The position numbers and the translations under genes were made by a program. Positions 1 to 8,012 of a DNA stretch of 64,000 nucleotides are shown here, piece by piece. Origin of the DNA: Rhizobium sp. CSW-27 (GTDB taxonomy: Bacteria > Pseudomonadota > Alphaproteobacteria > Rhizobiales > Rhizobiaceae); assembly GCF_018760785.1 (NCBI RefSeq), contig NZ_JAHHZO010000007.1, positions 1 to 64,000 on the forward strand. Direction: 5' to 3'. Under the pieces are notes generated by a model that was not told the origin of the DNA, did no database searches, and saw nothing but the letters and a program-made list of their open reading frames with translations. Every line of letters begins with the position of its first letter. Position 1 is the stretch's first letter.

Positions 1-167
1 CGGTCGTCACCACCGTTGGCGGCCGCTTCTTCCATATCACGCTGATCTTGGAGACCTTGTGCGATGTTAGTCTCCAGCTTTCCCCAGATCGACGGTTTCA
101 GAGCGTCGGGTTTCGGTTTGCGGGACGGTTTGCGTTCGATGATGAACGGCTTGGTCTGCTGACGCAT
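1..167 (-). CDS. Hypothetical plasmid protein, N-terminal part (runs off the left edge)
   Basis: An open frame reads from an ATG at 167 to the edge of the window (55 codons). A clear GGAGG ribosome site lies 4-5 nt before the ATG. The visible protein begins MRQQTKPFIIERKPSRKPK and is basic and proline-rich at the start, becoming acidic further on (DMEEAAANGGDD). No catalytic motif or membrane segment is visible, and I do not recognise a named family. The good ribosome site and the lack of stops support a real gene. It is divergent from the DUF736 gene at 666. Confidence 0.6.
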   Translation of the reverse strand, partial: MRQQTKPFIIERKPSRKPKPDALKPSIWGKLETNIAQGLQDQRDMEEAAANGGDD

Positions 168-665
168 TGATCCTCCAGGCTGCGATTCGCGAGCGCAACG
201 ATATCGCACCACGCATGGCAGGCAAGCCGGACCAAGGTTGCACGTGACCCACTCCCCAATCGAAGCAGGCTCCGACGACGGGACAAGCGGAGCATGATCC
301 AGGTTGCCATTCTTCCCACGGGCAAATGCGGTGAGCGCTATTGCCATATCCCTTCACGACAGAGTTTCCGGCAACCCATCTACGGGCTCGATGGGGCATG
401 TCTGACCGGAGACCGGCTGCGCCTCGATCGTCTTCCCGCAACGACAAGGCTTAAGATTTCTTACCCCGGATCCCTCACGGGCTCCTCCTCTCTCACTAAC
501 AAATCTGCGACTTGTCGCCCTCCATTGCATTGCGGCCCAATCGCCACCCCAACGCGCAGGCGCGCTGGGGACCCCGGCTGGGTGCGGTCCGATCGTCCCC
601 AGTCTTTGCGACTGCCATCGAGGCCGCGATGGGCGCGGCCCGAACACGAGAAAAGGAATACGACA
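168..665. other. Intergenic region, no supported gene
   Basis: About 500 bp separate the left-edge gene from the DUF736 gene. Open frames on both strands here lack ribosome sites and recognisable protein sequence. A GC-rich hairpin (CCAACGCGC...GCGCGCTGG) sits near 550-575. The upstream signals of the two divergent flanking genes must lie here, but I cannot assign promoter boxes. I looked for a Ti-type transfer origin and saw none. Confidence 0.5.
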
Positions 666-974
666 ATGGCGACTATCGGCACCTTCACTTCCGAAAAGAA
701 CGGCTTCACCGGCTCCATTCGCACTCTCGCCCTCAACGTCAAAGCCCGCATTACCCGGGTCGACAACCCCTCCGACAAGGGTCCGCAGTTCCGCGTCTAT
801 GCCGGAAGCGTCGAACTCGGCGCCGCCTGGCAGAAGACCTCCGAGCAGGGCCGCGACTACCTCTCGGTCAAGCTAGACGATCCGAGCTTCCCTGCCCCGA
901 TCTACGCAACGCTCGCCGAGGTCGAAGGCGAGGAAGGCCTCCAGCTCATCTGGTTCCGCCCGAACCGCGACTGA
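666..974 (+). CDS. DUF736 family protein
   Basis: A 102-aa protein starting [20 protein letters not shown], which is the typical opening of the DUF736 family. This family is very common on rhizobial plasmids and near transfer genes, and its function is unknown. The ATG at 666 is preceded by AAGGA, and it is a better start than the in-frame upstream methionines because homology begins exactly here. It is followed by a strong hairpin terminator at 1028-1065, so it is probably transcribed alone. No signal peptide or membrane segment is visible. Confidence 0.9.
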   Translation: MATIGTFTSEKNGFTGSIRTLALNVKARITRVDNPSDKGPQFRVYAGSVELGAAWQKTSEQGRDYLSVKLDDPSFPAPIYATLAEVEGEEGLQLIWFRPNRD

Positions 975-1027
975 TCGGGATCACAAGGCTCCGCCACCGG
1001 CGGAGCCCACCTTCCTGCCAAGAGATC

Positions 1028-1065
1028 AAAGCCGGACCCGGCATCGAGCCAGGCCCGGCTTTTTT
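1028..1065 (+). terminator. Rho-independent terminator after the DUF736 gene
   Basis: The stem AAAGCCGG / CCGGCTTT, with a further CC/GG stack inside and a short loop, is followed by a run of six T. It lies about 55 nt after the DUF736 stop codon on the plus strand. Confidence 0.85.
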
Positions 1066-1295
1066 GGTGGCATACGGTGAGCGGGGAAGCTGCTCAGAAT
1101 GCATGATTGTGCCAAGCGGCGACGCCGGCCTCAAGGATGAGCGGTCCCCCCAATTTGCTCCACCTGCCCTCAAGGGCAGCTTCCGCAAATCGGCTCCCCC
1201 ACTCACCGGCTCTGCCGGTCGCGCATGCGATCCTTGACCCCGCCATCCCCTCTCGGACCCGCCTGTCATCTTTCACAAACGTCAAGGAGACGAAG

Positions 1296-1466
1296 ATGAC
1301 CTACGAACTCGAAATCCAGATCGAAGAACTGCGGGTCGAGCTGCGCAACGCTGTTGATGGCGCCGAGCGTCGCCAGATACAGGCTGAACTCGAAATCGTC
1401 CAGGCGGAGCTGATCGTCGCGGCTGCCGAGATGGAGGGCCTGGCTGAGGCAGAGCCGCCTTTCTGA
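1296..1466 (+). CDS. Small acidic coiled-coil protein, hypothetical
   Basis: A 56-aa protein starting MTYELEIQIEELRVELRNA, with an AAGGAG ribosome site 8 nt before the ATG. Regular Glu/Leu/Ala spacing over residues 4-50 predicts one long amphipathic helix or coiled coil. There are no cysteines or catalytic motifs. Small proteins of this kind commonly sit beside DUF736 on Rhizobiaceae plasmids. That is family knowledge and does not give a function. Confidence 0.65.
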   Translation: MTYELEIQIEELRVELRNAVDGAERRQIQAELEIVQAELIVAAAEMEGLAEAEPPF

Positions 1467-1525
1467 CGGCGGTGATCTCTACCAACCTCTCCACCGTGCG
1501 ACCACGAATACATTATTTACACCAA

Positions 1526-1543
1526 TGCTGTATATGCTGTATA
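1526..1543 (+). promoter_or_regulatory. Tandem 9-bp repeat upstream of the toxin-antitoxin operon
   Basis: TGCTGTATA occurs twice in direct succession (1526-1534 and 1535-1543), about 50 nt before the antitoxin ATG, in a locally AT-rich stretch. Phd-type antitoxins repress their own operons by binding repeated sites at the promoter, so this is the natural operator candidate. Confidence 0.4.
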
Positions 1544-1589
1544 AACAACACTGAGACCCTTTCACCCTAATCGTATTGAGGCTGGCCAC

Positions 1590-1856
1590 ATGACAAGCAG
1601 GAACGGCTCCTACACGACAAGCGACCTTTCTCGGAAATCCGGAGATATCATCGCCGAGGCACTTCGACACCCTGTCACGATCACCCAACGCAACAAGCCG
1701 CGATTGGTGTTGCTGAACATAGACGATTACGAACGTCTTATGCGCCAGTCGGATCGTCGCTCTGTAGGCAGACTGGAGACAATGTCCGACGAGCTGTTTG
1801 CTGAATTTGAAGAGGCCGTCGATGTCTACGCTCAGTCTGATGAGACGAGTCGATGA
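1590..1856 (+). CDS. Phd/YefM-family antitoxin
   Basis: An 88-aa protein. The N-terminal half (about residues 8-55) has the Phd/YefM DNA-binding pattern: SDLSRKSGDIIAEAL, then PVTITQRNKPRLVLLNIDDYERL. The C-terminal half is acidic and would be the toxin-binding tail. The stop codon overlaps the start of the next gene (ATGA), the usual translational coupling of an antitoxin with its toxin. The protein would neutralise the downstream toxin and repress the operon, stabilising the plasmid. Confidence 0.85.
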   Translation: MTSRNGSYTTSDLSRKSGDIIAEALRHPVTITQRNKPRLVLLNIDDYERLMRQSDRRSVGRLETMSDELFAEFEEAVDVYAQSDETSR

Positions 1857-2269
1857 GCGTATATGACAAGGTCCAGACGGCTGCGGTCGTTCGATATCCA
1901 TATCTGTGGAGCCATGAGGCAAACGAGGGAGAAACGGAAGGGCGCAAGAACCGTCCTGTGGCTGTCGGCGTGCGGATCGCGAGGTCGGGTGGCGATTTTG
2001 TTTTGTTTTTTCCGATAACGACAAAGATGCCCGACCGAAATCGTTTTGCCGTCGAGATTCCGAGCATCGAAAAGCGACGCGCGGGTCTTGATGCAGATCT
2101 TCCGCTGTGGCTCATCCTGGATGAGTTCAACAGCGATATCATAGGCCGGTCATTCTATTTGGAGCCTGAGCCTCCGCTTGGTCACTTCAGCAAGGCATTC
2201 TTTTTGCCGCTTCTGCGCGAATTTATTGCCCGTCGAAAGTCCTTTGCGGAAGTTAGCCGATCGAGATAG
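1853..2269 (+). CDS. Putative MazF/PemK-like toxin
   Basis: A 138-aa protein starting MSVYDKVQTAAVVRYPYLW. The stretch GETEGRKNRPVAVG resembles the RKxRPxVV strand of PemK/MazF ribonucleases, and its position directly behind a Phd-type antitoxin with ATGA overlap supports a toxin role. Similar proteins are usually annotated as hypothetical partners of Phd antitoxins, so ribonuclease activity is inference. It is convergent with the WGR gene, 86 bp away. The length is complete and there is no signal peptide. Confidence 0.6.
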   Translation: MSVYDKVQTAAVVRYPYLWSHEANEGETEGRKNRPVAVGVRIARSGGDFVLFFPITTKMPDRNRFAVEIPSIEKRRAGLDADLPLWLILDEFNSDIIGRSFYLEPEPPLGHFSKAFFLPLLREFIARRKSFAEVSRSR

Positions 2270-2355
2270 CGGAGTGTGGACAGCAGGGTCTCCGTTCGAG
2301 AAGACCAAGGTCCGCCCTCACATTCTCTTTCGCCAGCGGCGGTATCGTCGGGTGT

Positions 2356-2616
2356 TTACTGCGAAGCGACAGAGCCAATTGCCCGATATCCCCGGCGGCG
2401 TTTTTGCCTCAGAAGATCAAGGAAGAGATCAACCGCGTCCTGTTCCTTTTCGAACTGATGAGTTTTCACCTGACCGTTCGTCCCAATCCGTCCCCATCGC
2501 CGGGTCAGGCATGCCTCTCCGAACAGGTTCGGGTCGATCGACATCGCGTAGAAGCGGCCCAGGTTTTTACTGGCATCCTTGCGTTCGACATAGAGGTGAT
2601 AGGGTTGGGTGATCAT
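2356..2616 (-). CDS. WGR domain protein
   Basis: An 86-aa protein starting MITQPYHLYVERKDASKNL. It is almost entirely one WGR domain, with the diagnostic RRWGRIGTNGQ near residues 39-49 followed by the helix DAVDLFLDLL. WGR domains bind nucleic acid in PARPs and bacterial proteins, and stand-alone copies are frequent on rhizobial plasmids with no assigned role. The ATG at 2616 is chosen because homology starts there; the ribosome site is weak. It lies downstream of traG on the same strand, 218 bp away. Confidence 0.8.
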   Translation of the reverse strand: MITQPYHLYVERKDASKNLGRFYAMSIDPNLFGEACLTRRWGRIGTNGQVKTHQFEKEQDAVDLFLDLLRQKRRRGYRAIGSVASQ

Positions 2617-2833
2617 ACGACAAGAATCGCGTGACCCGCGCCCTGCGTCCAACGAGACTTATGAATCGATCGCGCGGGATCGATTCAGTTCTGTGAAGAA
2701 TGGATCGCGATCAGGCTGGGCGGTCCGCCTCCGGCGCACGGCTCTATTCGCTAGCGCGAACGAAGCCCATAAGTGGTCTTCGCCGATTCCGGTGACGATC
2801 CTCCCCCAAGTGTCAGATCGGGTTGCACATTGG

Positions 2834-4657
2834 CTACTCCGATTGATCCTTCCTCAAGAGATGGCCCGATCGAGCAGCCGGTTGGTGAAACCGGTTTTCC
2901 CCGACGCAGCTTTTCATATCGTTGCGCCGGAACCATATGGCGCGACCGCATCTGAGCGGCGGATTGCCTGCGGTAAAGATGATCTGCTCATCGGCTCGCA
3001 TTCGCAGCACCTCATGCGGCTGGATCAGCGGTCTAGCAGCCAGTTGCTTTGATCGCGTTCGCGACGAGCCGCGTGCCTGATAGTTGCGGCTAACCTGGTC
3101 GATCTCGACCGTCGTCATGCCGCAGCGGCGCGATATGTATTCCGCCGTCTCCGGATCATTGATGGCAGCAAACGAAATCCAGCTCGCGCTCTCGAACCAT
3201 TTGCTCGATGCGTCCCGACCACCGTATGTCTCGCGAAGTTGGCCTATAGACTGATAGATCAGGGTCAGGGTGATGCCGTATTTGCGGCCGGCATCGCGCG
3301 CTGTCTCCAGGATGCGCATGTAGCCTAGCCGCGCCACCTCATCGAGAAGGTAAAGGGCACGGCCTTCGATCTGTCTATCCCGATTGTAAATCGCGTTTAG
3401 GAACGAACCGATGATGACGCGCGCCAGCCCCGCATGTGTCTCAAGCGTCTTCAGGTCGATATTGATGAACACGTCGGTCTTTCCCGACGCGATATCGTCG
3501 GTGGAAAATGCAGAGCCGGACACCAGAGCTGCATAGTTCTGGTAGGATAGCCAATGCGTCTCCTTGATCGCATTGGCATAGACGCCGCTGAACGTTTCCG
3601 GCGTCATGTTCACGAACGCGGCAACGTTTTCCTTCACGAACTCGGATTCTGAATTGTCGTAGATGTCCTGCAGCCGCTTGCGCAACTGCGGTTCCGGCTC
3701 TGACAGGTTGGCCCGCACCTGACGAAGCGTCTGTTGCTCATTGGGTGTGTGGCCGGAAAGGCAGACGTCGGCGATCATCGCCGTCAGGAGCTGAAGACCG
3801 GACGCCCGAAAGAAGTCGTCGCGAACGCCGCTCGCGCGTCCACTCTCGCTCATGATCCAGGACGCAACAGCGGCTATGTCCTCTTCTTTCGTGCCACCGA
3901 ACTTTCCGATCCAGGCCAGTGCGTTGAAGCCGATCGCTGGATTGCGGGGATCAAGGATCCGGATCCTTCTCCCCGCACGCTCGCGATGCTGCGACACCAT
4001 CGGCGCGACCTCGTTCGAAGGATCGAGCACGATCAACGAACCACCCCATTTGAGCGCGGTCGGGATTGTCACCGACGTCGTTTTGAAGCCGCCGGAGCCG
4101 GCAAAGACAATCCCATGGGATGAACCGAATGAGCCATCGAAGCAAAGCAACGGCGCTTTCCCTCCTTCACCCCAGGTTTCCATGTCATCGGCGCGAAACC
4201 CACGAATGGTTCTGCCATCACGATCGACACGGTATCGCTCGCCAATCACGATGCCGCCAGCTTCACCGAACAGCCGCTCGGCCTCGGTCAGTTTCATCCA
4301 CGCGGCCTCTCCGTGCAGCGCGCGTTTGCCGATGATCCGCTTGGGTTCGGGCCGCACGAAAGCCGCGTTCCCGATCAGCGCAACACGAAGTGCGAAGCAT
4401 CCCATTGTCAGCACACCAGCCGCTCCGATCATCGTTGCTGGATCGAGATAGGTAAGGATGGATTTTCCCTCGGGAACCTTGTCAGCAAATACAGCGAGGC
4501 GCCATATCTCGCGCGCCGCCGCAATCAGAATGGTACCGCCACTACCAGCAGCCGCGCTCCAGCCAACAAGCCGGATGCTTGCCGATCCTGCCGCCGCGAA
4601 GAGAAAGATGATGCCGACCGCAGCGGCGGCGACATAGGGTGCCGTGTCAATCTTCAA
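2834..4657 (-). CDS. traG: Conjugal coupling protein TraG (VirD4 family)
   Basis: A 607-aa ATPase that links the relaxosome to the type IV secretion channel at the inner membrane. Membrane segments are predicted near residues 8-30 and 72-95. The Walker A variant GSGGFKTTS is at about 187-195 and Walker B ALYLLDE at about 434-440. The C-terminal PLRCGRAIWFRRNDM is typical of Ti-plasmid TraG proteins, and the length is normal. The start is a TTG at 4657, only 3 nt after the stop of the XRE gene at 4661, so the two are probably co-transcribed. The usual partners traC and traD and the relaxase traA are absent from this window, so its substrate complex must be encoded elsewhere or lost. Confidence 0.9.
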   Translation of the reverse strand: MKIDTAPYVAAAAVGIIFLFAAAGSASIRLVGWSAAAGSGGTILIAAAREIWRLAVFADKVPEGKSILTYLDPATMIGAAGVLTMGCFALRVALIGNAAFVRPEPKRIIGKRALHGEAAWMKLTEAERLFGEAGGIVIGERYRVDRDGRTIRGFRADDMETWGEGGKAPLLCFDGSFGSSHGIVFAGSGGFKTTSVTIPTALKWGGSLIVLDPSNEVAPMVSQHRERAGRRIRILDPRNPAIGFNALAWIGKFGGTKEEDIAAVASWIMSESGRASGVRDDFFRASGLQLLTAMIADVCLSGHTPNEQQTLRQVRANLSEPEPQLRKRLQDIYDNSESEFVKENVAAFVNMTPETFSGVYANAIKETHWLSYQNYAALVSGSAFSTDDIASGKTDVFINIDLKTLETHAGLARVIIGSFLNAIYNRDRQIEGRALYLLDEVARLGYMRILETARDAGRKYGITLTLIYQSIGQLRETYGGRDASSKWFESASWISFAAINDPETAEYISRRCGMTTVEIDQVSRNYQARGSSRTRSKQLAARPLIQPHEVLRMRADEQIIFTAGNPPLRCGRAIWFRRNDMKSCVGENRFHQPAARSGHLLRKDQSE

Positions 4658-4660
4658 AAT

Positions 4661-4879
4661 TCAGTCTACTTGGTCGGGCGTGACCAGTTCGACGTGGCTG
4701 ACCCCGAGGGCCTGGGCGATTTCATAAAGCGTGACGATGGGCGGGTTTCGCTTACCCCGTTCGAGACCGCTCAGATATTGCTGGCTGAAGCCTGAGCGCG
4801 CTTCGACGTCCTCCTGCGTCAGGCCTTTTTCCCGACGGAGGCGGGCGAAATTTCGGCCGACCAGCTTGCGCATATCCAT
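4661..4879 (-). CDS. XRE-family helix-turn-helix regulator
   Basis: A 72-aa repressor-type protein starting MDMRKLVGRNFARLRREKG. The HTH runs from about residue 14 to 58 (LTQEDVEARSGFSQQYLSGLERGKRNP). It ends 3 nt before the TTG start of traG, which implies an operon in which the regulator controls the coupling-protein gene. An inverted repeat TTACATAC / GTATGTAA (4897-4904 and 4924-4931) lies just upstream and is a likely self-operator. An in-frame TTG at 4918 could extend the protein, but homology starts at 4879. Confidence 0.8.
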   Translation of the reverse strand: MDMRKLVGRNFARLRREKGLTQEDVEARSGFSQQYLSGLERGKRNPPIVTLYEIAQALGVSHVELVTPDQVD

Positions 4880-4896
4880 GCGCGGAAGATCACCGT

Positions 4897-4931
4897 TTAC
4901 ATACTTTAAGTTTATCAACTATAGTATGTAA
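4897..4931. promoter_or_regulatory. Inverted repeat, probable operator of the XRE-traG operon
   Basis: TTACATAC at 4897-4904 is mirrored perfectly by GTATGTAA at 4924-4931, with a 19-nt AT-rich spacer. It lies 18-52 nt before the XRE start. Its position and symmetry fit autoregulation by the XRE protein. Binding is inferred. Confidence 0.5.
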
Positions 4932-5018
4932 CTGATTTCTATACCGGCTTGCCCCGCCGCACGTCAGATTTTTAAGACGGTTTACACCGACCGCATATGG
5001 GCAGTAACTGGATCGATC

Positions 5019-5339
5019 ATGTTAAAAACAAGTGCAGCCGGGCCTGTGTCTGACAAGAAACTCATATTGCGTCCACTCATCGGTTTAATGAGTGATCAAC
5101 CGCCTGAGGAGATCGAGCGCCATGTTGTGCGGGAGATTGAGAAACATCGCCGCTTGCGCAACGATGCAGTGATGCTCGAAGCGAAAGTCGATGCCGCAAC
5201 CGACTCAGAGTCGGTGCGAGAGGCGAGCCAAGACTACATCCAGGCGATGATTGCGGTGCATGCCCAGCAGACGGTCGTGTCCACGCTTCTCGACATTCTG
5301 GGCTATATTCCGGACATGCCGAGATCAAAGGGACACTAA
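5019..5339 (+). CDS. traM: TraM, quorum-sensing anti-activator of TraR
   Basis: A 106-aa protein. The segment LRPLIGLMSDQPPEEIERHVV (about 17-37) and the C-terminus LDILGYIPDMP closely match Agrobacterium TraM (ELRPLIGLTRGLP and ILGFIPK). TraM binds TraR and blocks activation of transfer genes at low cell density. The gene is convergent with traR and only 1 nt separates the two stop codons, as in Ti-like plasmids. The protein is all-helical in the family and has no signal peptide. Confidence 0.85.
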   Translation: MLKTSAAGPVSDKKLILRPLIGLMSDQPPEEIERHVVREIEKHRRLRNDAVMLEAKVDAATDSESVREASQDYIQAMIAVHAQQTVVSTLLDILGYIPDMPRSKGH

Positions 5340-5340
5340 C

Positions 5341-6042
5341 TCAAATAAGGCCGAATTTCGTGGCCATGGCTGTCGCCTGCGGCAAGGTCGTCGCACCCAA
5401 TGCAGCCTTGGCATTGCGAATGAAGAAGGCGACATTAGCATAGGTGGTGTTCTCGATGATCGCGATCGCACGCATCGATTTACCCTCGGCGGACCATCGC
5501 AAGCAAGTCAACTCATCCGACTTCAATCGAATTGGCGTTCGAAAGGTTGGCTTCGCTCCCAGGCCTTCTAGCCTCGCATGCAGTTGCGCGACTGCCGAAG
5601 CCGCAAGGACCGGGTTCAGCTGTTGTCCTTGGGCGAAGTCCGCATCTGCTGAGGCAAGTGTAAGCATCGCCATACGCCCGAAGCCCGCCTTGATCGGAAT
5701 TGTAATCCCTGAGCGGATTCCGAACTCGCCGGCCTCTCCGTAGAAGGCCCTGCGCTCCTTGCTCATTCGCAGTGATGCTTCATTGGACCAAGCGAAGGCC
5801 TCAAGCTTGTCGCGCGCGTTTCGCACGACTGGATCAATCGATGCATATGCTCTTTCGAGATACCGTTGCTGCCACTCGATGTCATAGTTTGAGATTGCCG
5901 TGTGGGTTTCTGCCTGAAGGTTCAGATACGCATAGGCGCCACAACCCGCTTTCTGACTGAGCTTTTCCAGGGTGGCCCTCACTGCGGCTTCGTCATGAGC
6001 CAGGGCGACCTGTTCGGTCATGCGCTCAAACCATTGATTCAA
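5341..6042 (-). CDS. traR: TraR, LuxR-type acyl-homoserine-lactone-dependent activator of transfer genes
   Basis: A 233-aa protein, essentially the length of Ti TraR. The autoinducer-binding domain (about 15-160) contains YAYLNLQ, DPVVRNAR, FAWSNEA and FGIRSGITIPI. The C-terminal LuxR HTH (about 168-230) contains LKSDELTCLRWSAEGKSM. The start is a TTG at 6042 with GGAGG 7 nt before it; upstream in-frame codons have no homology. Trb genes end just upstream, the pNGR234a order (trbI-traR-traM). No traI synthase is in the window, so the signal must come from elsewhere on the replicon or from neighbouring cells. Confidence 0.9.
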   Translation of the reverse strand: MNQWFERMTEQVALAHDEAAVRATLEKLSQKAGCGAYAYLNLQAETHTAISNYDIEWQQRYLERAYASIDPVVRNARDKLEAFAWSNEASLRMSKERRAFYGEAGEFGIRSGITIPIKAGFGRMAMLTLASADADFAQGQQLNPVLAASAVAQLHARLEGLGAKPTFRTPIRLKSDELTCLRWSAEGKSMRAIAIIENTTYANVAFFIRNAKAALGATTLPQATAMATKFGLI

Positions 6043-6189
6043 TTCACAGCCTCCTTCGACTGAGGGTATGACTACAGCAAGGTTGCAGTCGTGTAGGAAT
6101 GCCCTGGGCTGAGGGCGCGATGGCTCCGAGATAAGTCGCCGCACAGGAGCATGCGGCGTTAAAGTTGACTGTCAAATGAAAGATTTCAG

Positions 6190-6207
6190 CTATGCAAGAT
6201 TGCATTA
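6190..6207. promoter_or_regulatory. tra-box-like palindrome upstream of traR
   Basis: CTATGCAAGATTGCATTA contains a perfect 6-bp inverted repeat (ATGCAA / TTGCAT, 6192-6205). It keeps the TGCA-N4-TGCA core of the 18-bp tra box bound by TraR. It lies about 150 nt before the traR start and just past the end of trbI, so it could couple traR expression to quorum state. Confidence 0.45.
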
Positions 6208-6258
6208 GGCCGTAACGATTCAATCTTTCTGTGGCATTTGCAGGGCAGGACTGGTCGG

Positions 6259-7557
6259 CTAGTTGCTATACGCGGCTGGAAAGACGATGTCCTGATCGAC
6301 CAACGCGTTGAATTTGTAGCCCGGTCGGATCCTCACCGTCGGCTGGACGTTCAGATTTTTCGAGATGCTCTGCTCGGCCACTCGGCCGAAGCTCTCGGCA
6401 AAATTCCGACGAGCCGCGTCGGACGCGGTATCCTGCGTCGCGAGCGTCGAGCTTTCAGGTATCGACAAGTCGATGCCTGTGCCGATGATGGCAACAAGCG
6501 CGGCAGAGCCGAACGTTCGCCAGAGATGCCGATCGACCTTGTCCTTGAAACCGCCATACCCCTCGGCATCCGTGCCGGACATGCCGCCGATCTGAAGTGT
6601 CGAGCCATTTGGGAAGATCAGGTCGGTCCAGACGACTAGCACGCGCTCCTGCCCGAACGAGACCTTGGAATCGTAGCGACCAAATAGCTTCGCTCCCTGG
6701 GGGATGAGCAGCCGGTAGCCGGTGGCGCTATCATAGACATTCTGGCTAACCTGTGCGGAAATCCTGCCTGGAAGATCCGAGTTCAAGCCGGTGATCATCG
6801 TGGCAGGGATGACCGATCCTCGCTTCAACTCGTAAGGCGAGAGCTGCGGGACGACCTGGTTCGGCAGATAACCAAGATCCTTGATGTCCTGATTGAAGAA
6901 GTCTTCCTTCGAGGTCTGACCGTTCTGATCGACGTTCTGACCGAGCAGTCCGGACTTCATCGCAGCACTGTACAGATCGGATGCATTGTTCGTCGTGGCA
7001 TTCAGCGGTTGACGGGCGTCAGTCCCTTTCTCGGAAGCGTTCTTCTGCACCTCGGAAACGTCCACCTTGAGCGGGGAATCGAGCGCAGTCGCCCGCGCCT
7101 GGAGGCTCGCCATTCTCTGACGCTGCGCTTCGCGGAGAATCTGCTCGTCCTGTTCCCGCTTCAGCCGGGCCTTCCACTCGGCTTCTGGCTCGAGTCGCGA
7201 GCGTCGTTCCGCCGGGACCTCCCTCTGCGGCTCCACGACGGCTTCTCTCAACAGCTCGCGCTCCACAACGACGGGCGTCGGCTGAAACACTTCGCGTTGC
7301 TCCGGTTCGCCTATGATCCCGTCCGTCACGCCTCGTTTCAGCTGATCGCCAAACGTGGTCGCCGGAGACGCGGAGCTGTTGTCGAGCTCATTTCCACGGT
7401 TAAAGGAGAGACCGCGCCACGACAGGCCGATGATGACGACGCCGAAGAACATAACGATGATGACGATCGCGACGATGATCGGCAGGCGATTAAGGCGTCG
7501 CATGCTCTGTTGATCGTCAGCATTTCCCGCCGTGCCGAGCTGAAGCGATTGAACCAT
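6259..7557 (-). CDS. trbI: TrbI, VirB10-like channel protein
   Basis: A 432-aa inner-membrane-anchored protein that spans the periplasm and joins the outer-membrane ring of the mating channel. It has a short cytoplasmic N-terminus, a membrane helix at about 26-45, a charged and proline-containing linker, and the VirB10/TrbI barrel domain (about 240-430) with RGSVIPATMITGLNSDLPG and YRLLIPQGAKLFGRYDS. The ATG at 7557 is preceded by GGGGAGGGG; a longer open frame upstream is read-through. It is the last gene of the trb operon and stops 15 nt after trbH on the coding strand. Confidence 0.93.
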   Translation of the reverse strand: MVQSLQLGTAGNADDQQSMRRLNRLPIIVAIVIIVMFFGVVIIGLSWRGLSFNRGNELDNSSASPATTFGDQLKRGVTDGIIGEPEQREVFQPTPVVVERELLREAVVEPQREVPAERRSRLEPEAEWKARLKREQDEQILREAQRQRMASLQARATALDSPLKVDVSEVQKNASEKGTDARQPLNATTNNASDLYSAAMKSGLLGQNVDQNGQTSKEDFFNQDIKDLGYLPNQVVPQLSPYELKRGSVIPATMITGLNSDLPGRISAQVSQNVYDSATGYRLLIPQGAKLFGRYDSKVSFGQERVLVVWTDLIFPNGSTLQIGGMSGTDAEGYGGFKDKVDRHLWRTFGSAALVAIIGTGIDLSIPESSTLATQDTASDAARRNFAESFGRVAEQSISKNLNVQPTVRIRPGYKFNALVDQDIVFPAAYSN

Positions 7558-7571
7558 GTTCTCCCCTCCCC

Positions 7572-8009
7572 TCAGTTTCGCTGCATGATGGAAAGCGGAC
7601 TGGCGGGCGTCGCGCCGACTGACGTCGCCGTGTAGGCGCGCCCGAGCGCAATGCTCGGCGTGCTGATCCGCGCAAGGACCTGCCCTTCGAAACTGTCGAT
7701 CGCCCACGCGATCTCGACCGGCTTCTGATCCTTGCCGACTTTTCCATCGGCGATGACCGTGTATCCCCATCCCTTCAGCGCGGCCTCGAGCGCGGCGGCG
7801 TATTCTGATTTGTCCTTGTCCATTTTGAGGGTCGTGGCGCCAGCCGGGCCGACCTGTTCGGCAAGGCGGCTTGCCATGTCGCCGGCGATCGCGCTTGCGG
7901 TGGAGCCAGTGACAGAAATCGGCGTGGAACTGGTGGTCAGCGTTTCATCCGCAGTCTGGCAACCGGAAAGAACGGCGGTGATGATGATGGCGGCGATGGT
8001 CTTGTTCAT
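7572..8009 (-). CDS. trbH: TrbH, mating-pair-formation lipoprotein
   Basis: A 145-aa protein beginning MNKTIAAIIITAVLSGCQTA. This is a lipoprotein signal with lipobox LSGC, so Cys17 would be lipidated and the protein anchored in a membrane. Ti-plasmid TrbH has the same position and character. The start is 3 nt after the trbG stop, and its GGAGG site is formed by the last codons of trbG. The exact role in the channel is not known in the family. Confidence 0.85.
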   Translation of the reverse strand: MNKTIAAIIITAVLSGCQTADETLTTSSTPISVTGSTASAIAGDMASRLAEQVGPAGATTLKMDKDKSEYAAALEAALKGWGYTVIADGKVGKDQKPVEIAWAIDSFEGQVLARISTPSIALGRAYTATSVGATPASPLSIMQRN

Positions 8010-8012
8010 CGG

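Noticed and set aside
294-665. Long N-terminal extension of the DUF736 reading frame
   Set aside because: Homology to DUF736 begins at the ATG at 666 with its own AAGGA site; the upstream part has no recognisable sequence.
168-665. Transfer origin next to the DUF736 gene
   Set aside because: No nick-site sequence of the Ti/RSF1010 type and no relaxase gene nearby.
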